From Microcebus murinus (taxonomy: Eukaryota > Chordata > Mammalia > Primates > Cheirogaleidae): a stretch of 64,000 nt of DNA. The stretch is taken from NCBI RefSeq assembly GCF_040939455.1, contig NC_134108.1, positions 89,076,001 to 89,140,000 of the forward strand. The letters run 5' to 3'. Under the pieces are notes generated by a model. The model ran no database searches, was not told where the DNA came from, and worked only from the letters and a program-made list of their open reading frames with translations. A program made the translations under genes and the position numbers. Positions 52,603 to 62,366 of the stretch are shown here, piece after piece. Position 1 is the stretch's first letter. Every line of letters begins with the position of its first letter.

Positions 52603-52899
52603 CAATTTTTAGTAATAAAGCATTTCTTAATTAAGGTATGTACATTGTTTTTTTAGACACTAAACATACTACAGTATAGTGTTAACATAACTTTTGCATG
52701 CAATGGGAAACAAAAATTCATGTCACTCACTTTATTGCAGTGGTATAGAATAGAACTTGTAATATCTCTGAGGTATGCCTGTAATTCCTTTTCTTTAACA
52801 AGTAAAAAATGATTGAATGAATTAACGAACTTCTATCTTTGTTTTAGGGATTAATCAGTGTTGCCTTCTTAGTGTTTAAAATTAGAGATCCCTTCCTTC

Positions 52900-53080
52900 T
52901 CTGAACTGGCATACCTCTTAGCTACTGAGCAATTATTTTTATACTATACAAATTGTTATCCATTTGTATTTGTTCATGTCAACTAGAAGAGTATATAAGC
53001 TACTCACATCAAGAATCCTGTCATAAACCACTTCTATCCCTCATATGCAGAAAGCACTTAAACACTTGTTCACAAATTCC
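52900..53080 (+). mobile_element. Possible L2 3' end fragment
   Basis: 'acaaattgttatccatttgtatttgttcatgtcaactagaagagtatataagctactcacatcaag' and 'catatgcagaaagcacttaaacacttgttc' loosely follow an L2 tail. The match is weak. Confidence 0.4.
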
Positions 53081-53247
53081 ACAAATATCAAGTTGGATAT
53101 TATGCTAGATGCCAAAAATATCATATATATTATATAACAGTCTAACAGGCTGATTGACAATAAATAAGGTAATCAAAGAGCTTTGATAATTAAGAAGCAG
53201 TGCTTCACCGGCTACTATTATGTAGCTATTCAAAATCTGTATTCCTT

Positions 53248-53311
53248 ATTGATTTGTGACTTTGCCTAAAAAAAAAATAAATAAAATAAAATAAAAAAAT
53301 AAAAAAATAAA
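53248..53311 (+). mobile_element. Tiny A-tailed retroinsertion
   Basis: A 64-bp insert has a 20-nt head (ATTGATTTGTGACTTTGCCT) and a 44-bp A-rich tail with AAAATAAA units. The perfect 16-bp repeat AAAATCTGTATTCCTT flanks it at 53232-53247 and 53312-53327. The cleavage context (ATTC/AAAA) is close to the L1 endonuclease preference. The head is unrelated by eye to that of the insert at 50598. Confidence 0.82.
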
Positions 53312-53599
53312 AAAATCTGTATTCCTTTACCAGGCTAGTGACAAAAGATTCAATATATGGGATTATTTTGTAAGTACATATAATTTTCTATAAATTAGTA
53401 TTATTTCACCTAAATATGGAAGATAAACTAAATTCTAATAAACATATAGACACATTGTCTCTATAATTATATTAAAAAAATAAACAACTCTCCTCACCCA
53501 ATCCTTTCTTTAAAACTCCTTTAAAAAGATTACTATTTTATACTTGATTATTTATACCTCTTACAAATTGAGAATACCTCTCCTATTTGTTTTTTGTTG

Positions 53600-53700
53600 T
53601 TGTTGTTCATCCAATAAACACTTACTGGACCTTTATAATATGCAAAGCAGTATGGTAAGCACTAGGAATGCTAAGATGGAAAAAGAACTACTTATTCCAT
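53600..53700 (+). repeat. Ancient repeat of the 'aataaacacttactg' type
   Basis: 'catccaataaacacttactggacctttataatatgcaaagcagtatggtaagcactaggaatgctaag' resembles the start of the repeat at 11765 and 59070. Family not fixed. Confidence 0.5.
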
Positions 53701-53994
53701 TGGATCAATGTTTCTCAACTGTCATAGAAATATTCATGTTCTTCAAAAAGGTATGACTTGGGATCACCCTTTGCAAAGGATATGAAAAGTGGCCTCCAAT
53801 TCTCTAATGTTATTTGGGGTCTGAACTGAATTCAAAAGATGAAGCTCGGGTGCACCTCAATCCTTGCCACAGCACATCTCCAGGAGAACTACTTCCTATC
53901 CCATGATTTATTCACCACTTAACCAAATGTTTCTTGACCCAGATCAAGTATTTTGCCTAGTGCACACATCAATGTATTTACAGCAAGTACCTTT

Positions 53995-54140
53995 GACCTT
54001 ACACTTAATTGTTTTCTAAGTGTTCCTTGCTGTTCATTTGCCTTCCTATTTAGCACTGAGATTTCATGATGTGGGGACTACATTAAGTACATCTGTATCC
54101 TTCAAAAGGTAACAATGCTGAGTGTATAGTAGCTTCCCAA
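53995..54140 (+). mobile_element. L2 3' end fragment
   Basis: 'gcactgagatttcatgatgtggggactacatt', 'catctgtatccttcaaaaggtaac' and 'gctgagtgtatagtagcttcccaataac' follow the L2 3' UTR. Confidence 0.5.
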
Positions 54141-55335
54141 TAACTACATAAATTAGATAAATACATAAATACCAGGATACATAGATAAGAGTTCAAATCA
54201 CGTATGTTTGCTATAGTGTTTAACAAGAGTTTCAATACATTGGAAGATTTAATGCTTTATTTATTTTTATATTAATTCGTATATTCTCCATCAGTAACAA
54301 TTTTTACTTAACTGGCACAGCACAGTCTTTAAGTCTTAGGACAGCCTCTCCTTTCTGTGTAAATGATTGGTTTACCTTTTTGCCTTTTCTCCCAGGAAGT
54401 TTATGGCCAAATATGAAGCCCAATCACAGCATTCATGCTGATACATAAGAGTTATGAGTTGTTCATAAGTTCTAATGTTCTGCTTCTTTTATTATTTCCA
54501 ACAGTGTGTTTTGTTATAAGCTGCCTCAGATGTTTTATGGAAACAAACAGGTTATAAATGAATTTACCTACTATGGAAAAGACATACACCTAGTTTCTAT
54601 TTCAAAGTTCACATTTTCTTTTATCCACCAAAACATACTTCTATTCAAACTTATTCCCCTCCAATTTTCCTTCTCCCCTAAGTTTTCTGTCAGTCATCCA
54701 TGTTTTTAAATTGTATTTCTATCAAATTATAAAGACAAAATTTCCTGCCTATTCCTTCACATAGTTTGAGTTTCACTGCTATTTTCTTTGACTTCTTTCA
54801 AATTACTGCTTTTGAGTGGATCAATATCATGGTTGCCAGGCTAAACATGGTCTCTTTCTCCATGCTTCTATTTACCTATTTTTAGGTAACAGGCAGCTAT
54901 TTCCCAAAAACTTTCATCAATGATATAAGCCATAAAAAGCAAATTTATAAGAACTAAGGTTCTTTCATTAAGTTTATGAAATGCTGGCATGTTTTGAAGA
55001 AATGAGAACGTAAGACCTATGACTCTTACAATCTATATCATTCTTTCCATTTCCCAGTAAGGTAATGAAACCATTTAATATAAGCTAAAATTACTTTCCC
55101 TTTCTTTATAGTATATAAATTCTATAGCCTTATGCTTTTGTTTTTCCATTTCTGTTTCTTTCACTTCAGGAAATTGTTTTTCCCATATATTTATTTCCCC
55201 TTAATACTTCTGTTGCATAACTCTTCTGAGTGACTTGTATCAAAATCTTCAAGAGATATTTAAAAATATTTCCCAAGTAACTAAAGAAATGGAAATTAAA
55301 AGCAATATTAATAATTTATTAATAATAAAATAAAA
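54141..55335. other. Unassigned A+T-rich DNA
   Basis: No gene is supported. A good-looking splice acceptor at about 54390 has no matching donor or open frame. Confidence 0.45.
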
Positions 55336-55592
55336 GGCACAGTGGTTCCTGCCTGTAATCCCAGCATATTGAGAGATCAATGTGGGAGGATCATTTGAGG
55401 CCAGGAATTCGAGACCAGCCTGGGCAATATAGTGAGACCCTATCTCTACAAAAAATTAGCCAGATGTGGTGGCATGCACCTGTAGCCCTAGCTACTCAGG
55501 AGGTTGAGATGGGAGGATCATTTGCACCCAGAAGTTTAAGGTTACAGTAAGCTATAATGATGCCACTGTACTCTAGCCTGGAGAACAGAGCA
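55336..55592 (+). mobile_element. Old Alu (AluJ-like)
   Basis: Diverged dimer: 'ggcacagtggttcctgcctgtaatcccagc', 'gagaccagcctgggcaatatagtgag', 'gtggtggcatgcacctgtagccc', 'ccactgtactctagcctgg'. It lacks the strepsirrhine variants. Confidence 0.92.
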
Positions 55593-55721
55593 ATACATTA
55601 TTTCAGCAGCAACAATTACAACAACAAAAAAGGAACAAGATATACTTTTACCTATTGTGTTAGCCTGTTAGCCAAGACTTTTAATTGTAAAATCCCACAT
55701 AGTTGAAGAATTGAACCAGAC

Positions 55722-56016
55722 TTTTTTTTTTTTTTTTTTTTTTTGAGACAGTGTCTCACACTGCTACCCAGGCCAGAGTACAGTGGTACCATCATAGTTC
55801 ACTGCAGCCTCAAATTCCTAGGCTCAGGTGACCCTCCAGCCTCAGCCTCCAGAGTAGCGGGAACTACAGGCATGTGTCACCATACCCAGCTAATTTTTTA
55901 TCTTTTGTAGATATGGAGTCTTACTACATTGCCCGGGCTAGTCTAGAACTCCTGGCCTCAAGCGATCCTCCTACCCAAAGTGCTGGGATTATAGGAATGA
56001 GCCGCCATGCCTGACC
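55722..56016 (-). mobile_element. Old Alu (AluJ-like)
   Basis: Reverse-strand dimer with a T22 tail: 'gagacagtgtctcacactgctacccagg', 'agctaattttttatcttttgtagatatgg', 'aagtgctgggattataggaatgagcc'. Confidence 0.93.
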
Positions 56017-56069
56017 ACAGACATTGTTATACGTTGTTTCAGGAAGTACAAACTGAAGTAGTCTGTTCA

Positions 56070-56848
56070 AAGGATATGAATAGACATTTTAACAACAAAG
56101 ATATATAAGCATCACAAATAAGAACTGAAAAGATGTTCAACATCTTTAGTCATTAAGGATACGTAAATTAAAAGCACAGTAAGATACACCTACTAGAAGG
56201 ATTAAAATTTAAAACTCTGACAATACCAACTTTTGACAAGGTTGTAGAGTAAGTAGAACTCACACACTAGTAGGAATGCATCTTGCCACTTTGGAGATAG
56301 TTTGGCCATTTCTCAAAGTTAAATGTACTTTAAACATATTTATAATGCAACCTAGCCAATCCCACTCATAGGTATTTTATCCAAATATTCACAGCAGTTT
56401 TATTCACAATAGCCAAACATTGGAAACAATCTAAATGTCCATCAAGTGAGAACTGGATGCACAAATTGTGGTACACTCATACAATGAAATACTACATAAC
56501 AAAAAATAATGAACTATTAATATATGAAAAAACACATATAAATATGAAAAACACAGATCAAAAAAAGCCAAACACAGAAGAATAATACTATATGACTCAA
56601 TTTATATGGAATTCTAAAATATTAACAGATAAAAGTAGTATTTGGCCAGGGCCAGGGTGGGGTTAGGGAATTAACTGCTAAACAACACAAGGGAATTTGG
56701 GGGTTGATGGGAATATAACATATCTTGATTGTGGTGATGGTTACACAGCCATATACATATGTCAAAACTCATCCAACTCTACACTTAAAATTGGTGAATT
56801 TTATTGTATGTGAATTATATACCTCAATAAAGCTGTTTTTAAAATTCA
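56070..56848 (+). mobile_element. Old L1 3' end (L1M type)
   Basis: ORF2 3' landmarks 'aaaggatatgaatagacattttaac', 'attcacaatagccaaacattgg', 'caaattgtggtacactcatacaatg', then the 3' UTR 'cttgattgtggtgatggttacac', 'catatgtcaaaactcatcc' and 'gtgaattatatacctcaataaagctg'. No intact frame. Confidence 0.9.
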
Positions 56849-57912
56849 AAGACATTACTAATAAAAAGCATAGTACAAGATATTATAAAAACAAAAGAAA
56901 CACTATTAAAGCGAAAAATAGAGTTTAATAAACATAAAAAACTTACATACATTATTAATCTAAGGTATAATGTGGCTATGTGTAATTTTAATCTTCACTA
57001 TGTTGTTCCCCAAAGACATGCTACAAATCTGTAACAAAAAAAAAAAAAAAACACCTATGTACCCTTATTTCAAATACCTTCTATTCTGTTTAATGACTTC
57101 TATTTGATAGTCACGGGAAGAGTTTCTCTGGTTCCTTAAGGAAGCAGATTGTGACACCAGGAATGAAATTCTTAAGTGAACTGGGGCCCAGCTGCTGAAA
57201 AGGAAGCCCCATCGCGAGGCATTTTCTAACAAAATGCCAGTTTCAATGCCTCAGATGCCAAGCACAGCCTTACGGAGAAAAACTAAAAAGCACAGTTAAA
57301 GCAAACAGGCTAATAAGGGGAAAGAAGATAACTGACATTGTCCCCTGTTCCATTGTTCACTCACACACATATACACACACTCAAATACAACTGGGAATAG
57401 GAGCTCTAACAATGTCCAAAGGGTGACCAACAAAAAGAGAATTAGTCTGCAGTGCCCATAAAGGCCAGAACAGCTTCCTATTAATGAAGCTTAATGTGGA
57501 AGCAATAGGGTATATACTTTGAACTGTGGCATTCAGATTTCTCATAATCCTTCAACTGTTTTCTACCAAAAAGTAAAATATAATTGATATTTATACTTTC
57601 TTAGTGAGGAATCATATATTTACATAAAACAAGACATTATCCAAACTGAAGAAAAGCCTGTCCATTAGGTCTACACTAGTTTAAATTAGACTACCTATTA
57701 TTGCCTAGTTGCATCTTCCCAGAAGTTGTTCATCTTTCTTACCATAATATTGTGATATAGCAGCAAAGTCATGAAGGGAAAAGTAAAAAACAGAAAAAAA
57801 AAAAAAAAAATGGACAAGGTATGTAAATGTGTGTTTGCACACTAAACCATGGATTCATATCCAAAACATACTGAATTATGAACTATGGATTCATGTCCGC
57901 ACATAAAATGCA
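56849..57912. other. Unassigned A+T-rich DNA
   Basis: No gene. A runs at 57035-57051 and 57794-57810. 'atggattcatatcc' (57849) and 'atggattcatgtcc' (57886) form a small internal repeat. Confidence 0.5.
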
Positions 57913-58005
57913 TATGTTAGACTCATATGAGGGAAATAACATTAGGGTTTCTTATATATTAAGATTTTATAAAGAATATAGGTGGTATAAGTCCTGTTTA
58001 TTAAC
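57913..58005 (+). repeat. Copy 1 of a ~95-bp locally repeated sequence
   Basis: It shares 'atgttagact', 'acattagg', 'tttcttata', 'ttataaaga' and 'cctgtttatt'-like blocks in the same order as 59515-59612, 1.6 kb downstream on the same strand. The family is unknown. Confidence 0.7.
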
Positions 58006-59069
58006 CTGAATCATGAAAAGTCTAAAATATGTTGAAGTATGTAACATAATAATGAACCAATAGTACAACAGAATAGTTGAGGACATTATAATCTGAAACC
58101 TTAAAAGTCCCCTAATCATATTTTTTAAAAAGATATTTACAATATTCTATTTAACACTGATTTGTCTTTCTAAATAAAATGATGGGTTCAAATATATGGT
58201 ATTCTCAGAAGTTGAGAATTTATTGAAGGCAAAATAAATGTCAAACTGTTGGCTAGTACAATAACAAGAAAGAATCAAAGATTTTTTTTTAAAGCATTCA
58301 TGAATTATGTACTTTCAGCAATGGTACAAGCAGGAATTACAGCTTCAACTGGAGGAAGCATGAATTATATTTGGCCACAAAAACACAATAAAAAAGTTGT
58401 GATCAAGTAATAAAAACTACAACTGTGGTTCATTATCAGAAACTGGGGTGGGGGGGAACCCCACGTGGGTTCCTGCAGACGTAAATCAGTACACAAGAGC
58501 TTTTCTCACAGGACGTTCACTTCCCACTAACATCATAACCAGGCTCCACTTACCCACTTTTGAAACTGCAAAGTTTTCAAAAGTCAATTACATCTTCAAT
58601 AACTTAAAATATATTGGGGTATTATAACTTTTCTTCTCCCTTTTCACCCTTACAAAAAGTACAATAAAATCTTCTGATTTATCAATTTATTCCACACCTT
58701 TAATCCACTTTCTCATAGCATTTACTATGCAACTTTATCTGCAATATCACCTCTTTTTACCACCTTAACTAAACAGCATACTTTATTGTGCCAAACTTAA
58801 AACTGTCAAGAAATACTGGTCACTCTTTCCTATAGGGCAGACTTTACTATATTGATATTTCTTTTAATAAATATTAATAATATACTTATTAAGATATATT
58901 GTTATATAATTAGTGGTATATTTATTGATGTATAATTTTACTATATTAATATATATTATATATTATATGTAATACATAACTATTATAATAGATTGTAATA
59001 TATAAAATTAATATTTCTTTCAAGGTAAATTCAAGAAACTTGAGGAAAACTGAAGGGTGAATGTTCAGG
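58006..59069. other. Unassigned DNA with an A+T-only stretch
   Basis: Nothing gene-like. Around 58855-59015 the sequence is almost pure A+T with repeated 'atattaata' and 'tatatatta' motifs. Confidence 0.5.
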
Positions 59070-59160
59070 TGAACAAACATTTTCCAAGTATCTCCTATGC
59101 ACAAAATACTATACTAGGAAACATTAAGGACATAAAGACAATTATGGATAACGTGATATG
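59070..59160 (+). repeat. Ancient repeat of the 'acaaacattttccaag' type
   Basis: 'gaacaaacattttccaagtatctcctatgcacaaaatactatactaggaaac' follows the same layout as 11765. It is decayed. Confidence 0.45.
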
Positions 59161-59514
59161 GAACAAACACAAACAAATCTGTGCAATATAGAATCTCAAA
59201 ACAAAATATAGCAGGATAAAGCCGAGTAACAATTCTTTAAAGTAAATACATTCCGCAATTTATTTCTCATGGTATTTTCATTAAGCCATTAACATAATCA
59301 CATCATTTTACTCAATTTAAAACTGCTATTTACTAATAAACTCCTCCTCCCTCACTTTCCCACGTCTTCCATGCCTTGCCTTGCTTGCCCTGCCACTAAG
59401 AGTTAAAAATGAAAAAACAAACAAAAAAAGATGAAAAAGGGAAGAAACACAAAATTAGAAAATATGGCTGAAGAGTTAAAGAGACAAAAAGAGAAAAGTA
59501 CATTTCCAAAGAAT

Positions 59515-59612
59515 ACATGTTAGACTAATATTAGGGGAAAGAACATTAGGTTTTCTTATATAGCATAAGACTTTATAAAGATGATATGTATTATAAGCAC
59601 TGTTTATTCAAA
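59515..59612 (+). repeat. Copy 2 of the ~95-bp locally repeated sequence
   Basis: It aligns with 57913-58005 with small indels, at roughly 75-80 percent by eye; flanks do not align. Confidence 0.7.
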
Positions 59613-60257
59613 TATACCACAAGGTCCCTGTTCTAAAACAATTGATGGGCCTCACTCAACAGAGCAACCTATCTTGAAGGAATCATGAAGAAAGGAACTT
59701 CATATTTTTAAATGAGTATATGCTAAATGGGTAACTTATGCAGACAAGATCTACCTCACCAACCTGCCAGCACCCAGCCCAACAGAGTGGATGACAACAA
59801 TAAATAAACTTATATTTGCTGCAACAGCCTTCACTGTGAACAGACTTTAGACTGGTGAGGCCTGAACAAACTCAGAGGGCTCTTTGGTCCTAACAGAGAG
59901 GGCACTTTTCCACCTTCCCTTGCTACCTTCCACAGACATACATGGCACCTTGACACATGAGAACAGGAAGAATCGGGGACAATCCACCCCTAACAGTACC
60001 AGGAATAGTATGACAACTCTTATTCCATCACTCGAGAGTAAACCATCTGGATTTAGTAATTAACATGGTAAGATCAATCTGATCATTTCTAAAAACAGAA
60101 GGAAAAAAAAAAGTCCAACTAGCCATTTATATTAACCCCCTGAATACACAAGGCTCACATGGATTCAACACATTCATGATTTTAATTTCTCGCTCTCAAT
60201 CTAGTTTCTCTCAAAAATAATTTCCTTTTCTCTCAACATCCTCTTCCTTTTTTTTAT
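59613..60257. other. Unassigned DNA
   Basis: No gene or named repeat. It lies directly upstream of LTR copy C and could hold older element sequence. Confidence 0.45.
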
Positions 60258-61109
60258 TGAAACCTCAAGGGGGTTCTGGCCTAGGTCTCGTTGCTCACTG
60301 CACAAAGATCCAATTATTGAGAAATGAGATTGCCAAGGAAGAAAGGAATTTTTTAATACAAAAGACATCTTGTCAGGAAAACCAGAGAAGCTACCTCAAA
60401 TCCATCTCCCCAGCCCAAGTAGACCATGGACTTTTTAAGCAGGGGCCACATGCATTGAGGGTAAGGTGTGGGGAATGGTAAGGAAGTCTGCCCAGGGGCT
60501 GTTAGACTTTCAACTCTTTTGTCTTGCAGAAAACCCACCATTTCTGGGAAACAACTCAAAAGATAAGAAACAACTAAGATAAATAGTTAAAGGAGAGGAT
60601 TATAAAAAACATATAGGGTTCATTAAAATTTGTTTAGGTGTAACAGAGTAGGCACCCTTCTTCCCATAGATAATGAAGCATAAAATTGAGAGTGGGGAAT
60701 ATGTAATAGGGAATGGCCTGGAAAGAAAAAAAAAAGATTTTCTGTTCTCTCTCTTTAAAACTTTCCCACTCTCTTTGGGAACTGCAGTCTGGACTGCATC
60801 CCTGAGGCAGGTTAAGTCTTTTATTAAAACTCCCAGGTGGCACCAGCCCCAGGGCTGGCAGAATTCTTAGGCTTTGTCTTTGGCAGAGATGGGAAGATTA
60901 CAATAGTTAACCTCAGTAATTGCCCAAAGCTGACAACCCTCCCTTTAAAAGCTCTGTGTTTCTGCCTATGTTCAGGAAATTTGGATTTTGAGCCCAGAAG
61001 GTCTACCATTTTTTCCTCCTTTGCAAAGTAAAATCTCTTTCCTCATCCCCCAAACACTTGTCTTCCTTCTGATTCAGCCTTGTGGACAAGTACCAAGTTT
61101 TCGATAACA
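60258..61109 (+). mobile_element. LTR, copy C of the three-copy family (3' complete)
   Basis: The first 380 bp match copies A and B. The 3' half, absent from A and B, looks like an LTR 3' end: 'ctttaaaagctctgtgtttctgcc', 'agcccagaaggtctacc', 'caaagtaaaatctctttcc' and a terminal GATAACA that mirrors the TGTTAGA start of copy B. About 190 bp at the 5' end are missing. No viral gene flanks it. Short open frames within it are not meaningful. Confidence 0.65.
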
Positions 61110-61329
61110 CATGGGGCTGATTATACTTTCTTCTCAACTTGCTCGGGATCAACAGCCCATTTAGCTGAACATTAAGGTATGTTCCATTAAGTCATCAGCA
61201 ATACTAATACCTCCTAATACTACCATTCACTGTGGAATACACACATTAACAAAATTCTCTTCTAATCCATCTGCATTTAAGTGCATTTCACCTCACCTGG
61301 AATTCAGCAAAGCACTGATCACTCTTGTG

Positions 61330-61775
61330 GCAAACACTCAGGGTAGCTGACTCTCATCCCCATACTCCCTTGCCTGCCTCTATCCAAAGTGGCTCATGAA
61401 ATAAAATATTAGCTCTCCCAAACAAGGGAGGCTGTGACACAGTTCTAGCTAAAAAGACATAAGCAGGATTTTGCTGAAGAAGAGGAATAAGGGGCAGCTA
61501 TTCTGAGAAAGCATTTGCTCCCCTGATGAAGAGAAACAGGTAGCTGATCTTCCTCATGTGGGCATGATAACTGAAGCAAAGCAGTTACATATCCTGCAAC
61601 TGAGAAGCAGTGCTCATAAGAGAAAGTATAAAAGGATTTAAGAGACATGCCCTGACCTCACTGAGCCACTACAGTACTTTGAACAAACACCTATCAGGTT
61701 GGGTGAGAAAAATAACCCCTATTTGTTTAAGCCACTGTTCAACTACTTATTTAAGATATGTATAACTGGTAAAAT
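61330..61775 (+). mobile_element. Ancient LTR relic (MLT1-class)
   Basis: 'gtggctcatgaaat', 'gtgacacagttctagctaaaaagacataagcagg', 'tctgagaaagcatttgctcccctgatgaagagaaac', and a 3' end with 'gagccactacagtactttgaac' and 'tatttgtttaagccactgtt' follow a typical MLT1-class LTR layout. Confidence 0.6.
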
Positions 61776-61894
61776 TCCCAAGATGTTGATTAACACATTT
61801 ATGCTCAGCAACACTGATCCAAAGAGAAAATGAAAAAGGAATATGCATGTCTACTTCCCACGAAGAAGAGGAAGACATTGTTAAAGATCGTGAG

Positions 61895-62105
61895 TAGAGA
61901 AGCTATGGATTCATGTGCCCTGGCCTAGAATTCTGGCACAACAACTAACACTGGGACCTTGGATAAATTACTCAAGCTTTCAAAGTTTCCTCATCTCCAA
62001 AACCATGCAAATAGCCATATCATAATGTTGCCAACAGGATTAAATCCGCAATACATATAACAAATTTAATAGTATCTAGTACACTGCATGTATTTATTGA
62101 AAAAT
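61895..62105 (+). repeat. MIR SINE
   Basis: Sense MIR: 'gccctggcctagaattctggcacaacaac', 'gggaccttggataaattactcaagctttcaaagtttcctcatctcc', 'aacaggattaaatcc', 'gtacactgcatgtatttattg'. Confidence 0.8.
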
Positions 62106-62280
62106 TAGAAACCTGCCTCCATCCACAATTACCATGACCACCATCACCCAGCAGGCCAATTCTTCAGCTAAAATCAGTAGCTCTTGACATCAAAAGAATG
62201 ATTCAGAGCCACATGAAACTGAAAGAAAAAACAGTTTCAAATTCTCTCTCTCCCCACTCCCTCCCCTACCATGAAGCTGC

Positions 62281-62282
<2 letters not shown>

Positions 62283-62353
<71 letters not shown>

Positions 62354-62366
62354 TGTGTGTGTGTGT
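62283..62366 (+). repeat. (TG)n microsatellite
   Basis: About 42 TG units with a single TATG interruption near 62347. On the minus strand it creates a spurious His-Thr open frame. Confidence 0.98.

Larger units (their letters stand above)
50332..52781 (+). mobile_element. Nearly complete Tigger1 (Tc1/mariner, pogo group) DNA transposon
   Basis: The 5' end TAAGCATACCTC and the 3' end GAGGTATGCCTG are the expected inverted termini (two changes at the 5' end), bounded by the TA target duplication at 50330-50331 and 52782-52783. Length is 2,450 bp including a 67-bp insertion plus its 16-bp duplication; the known element is about 2.4 kb. Subterminal sequence ('tgcctcactttactgcactttgcaaatattgc') also matches. 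The transposase gene inside is dead. Confidence 0.93.

Noticed and set aside
54370..54450. Splice-acceptor-like 'cctttttgccttttctcccag' followed by a possible exon
   Set aside because: All three frames close within about 20 codons and no donor follows; pyrimidine-rich AG sites are common by chance.
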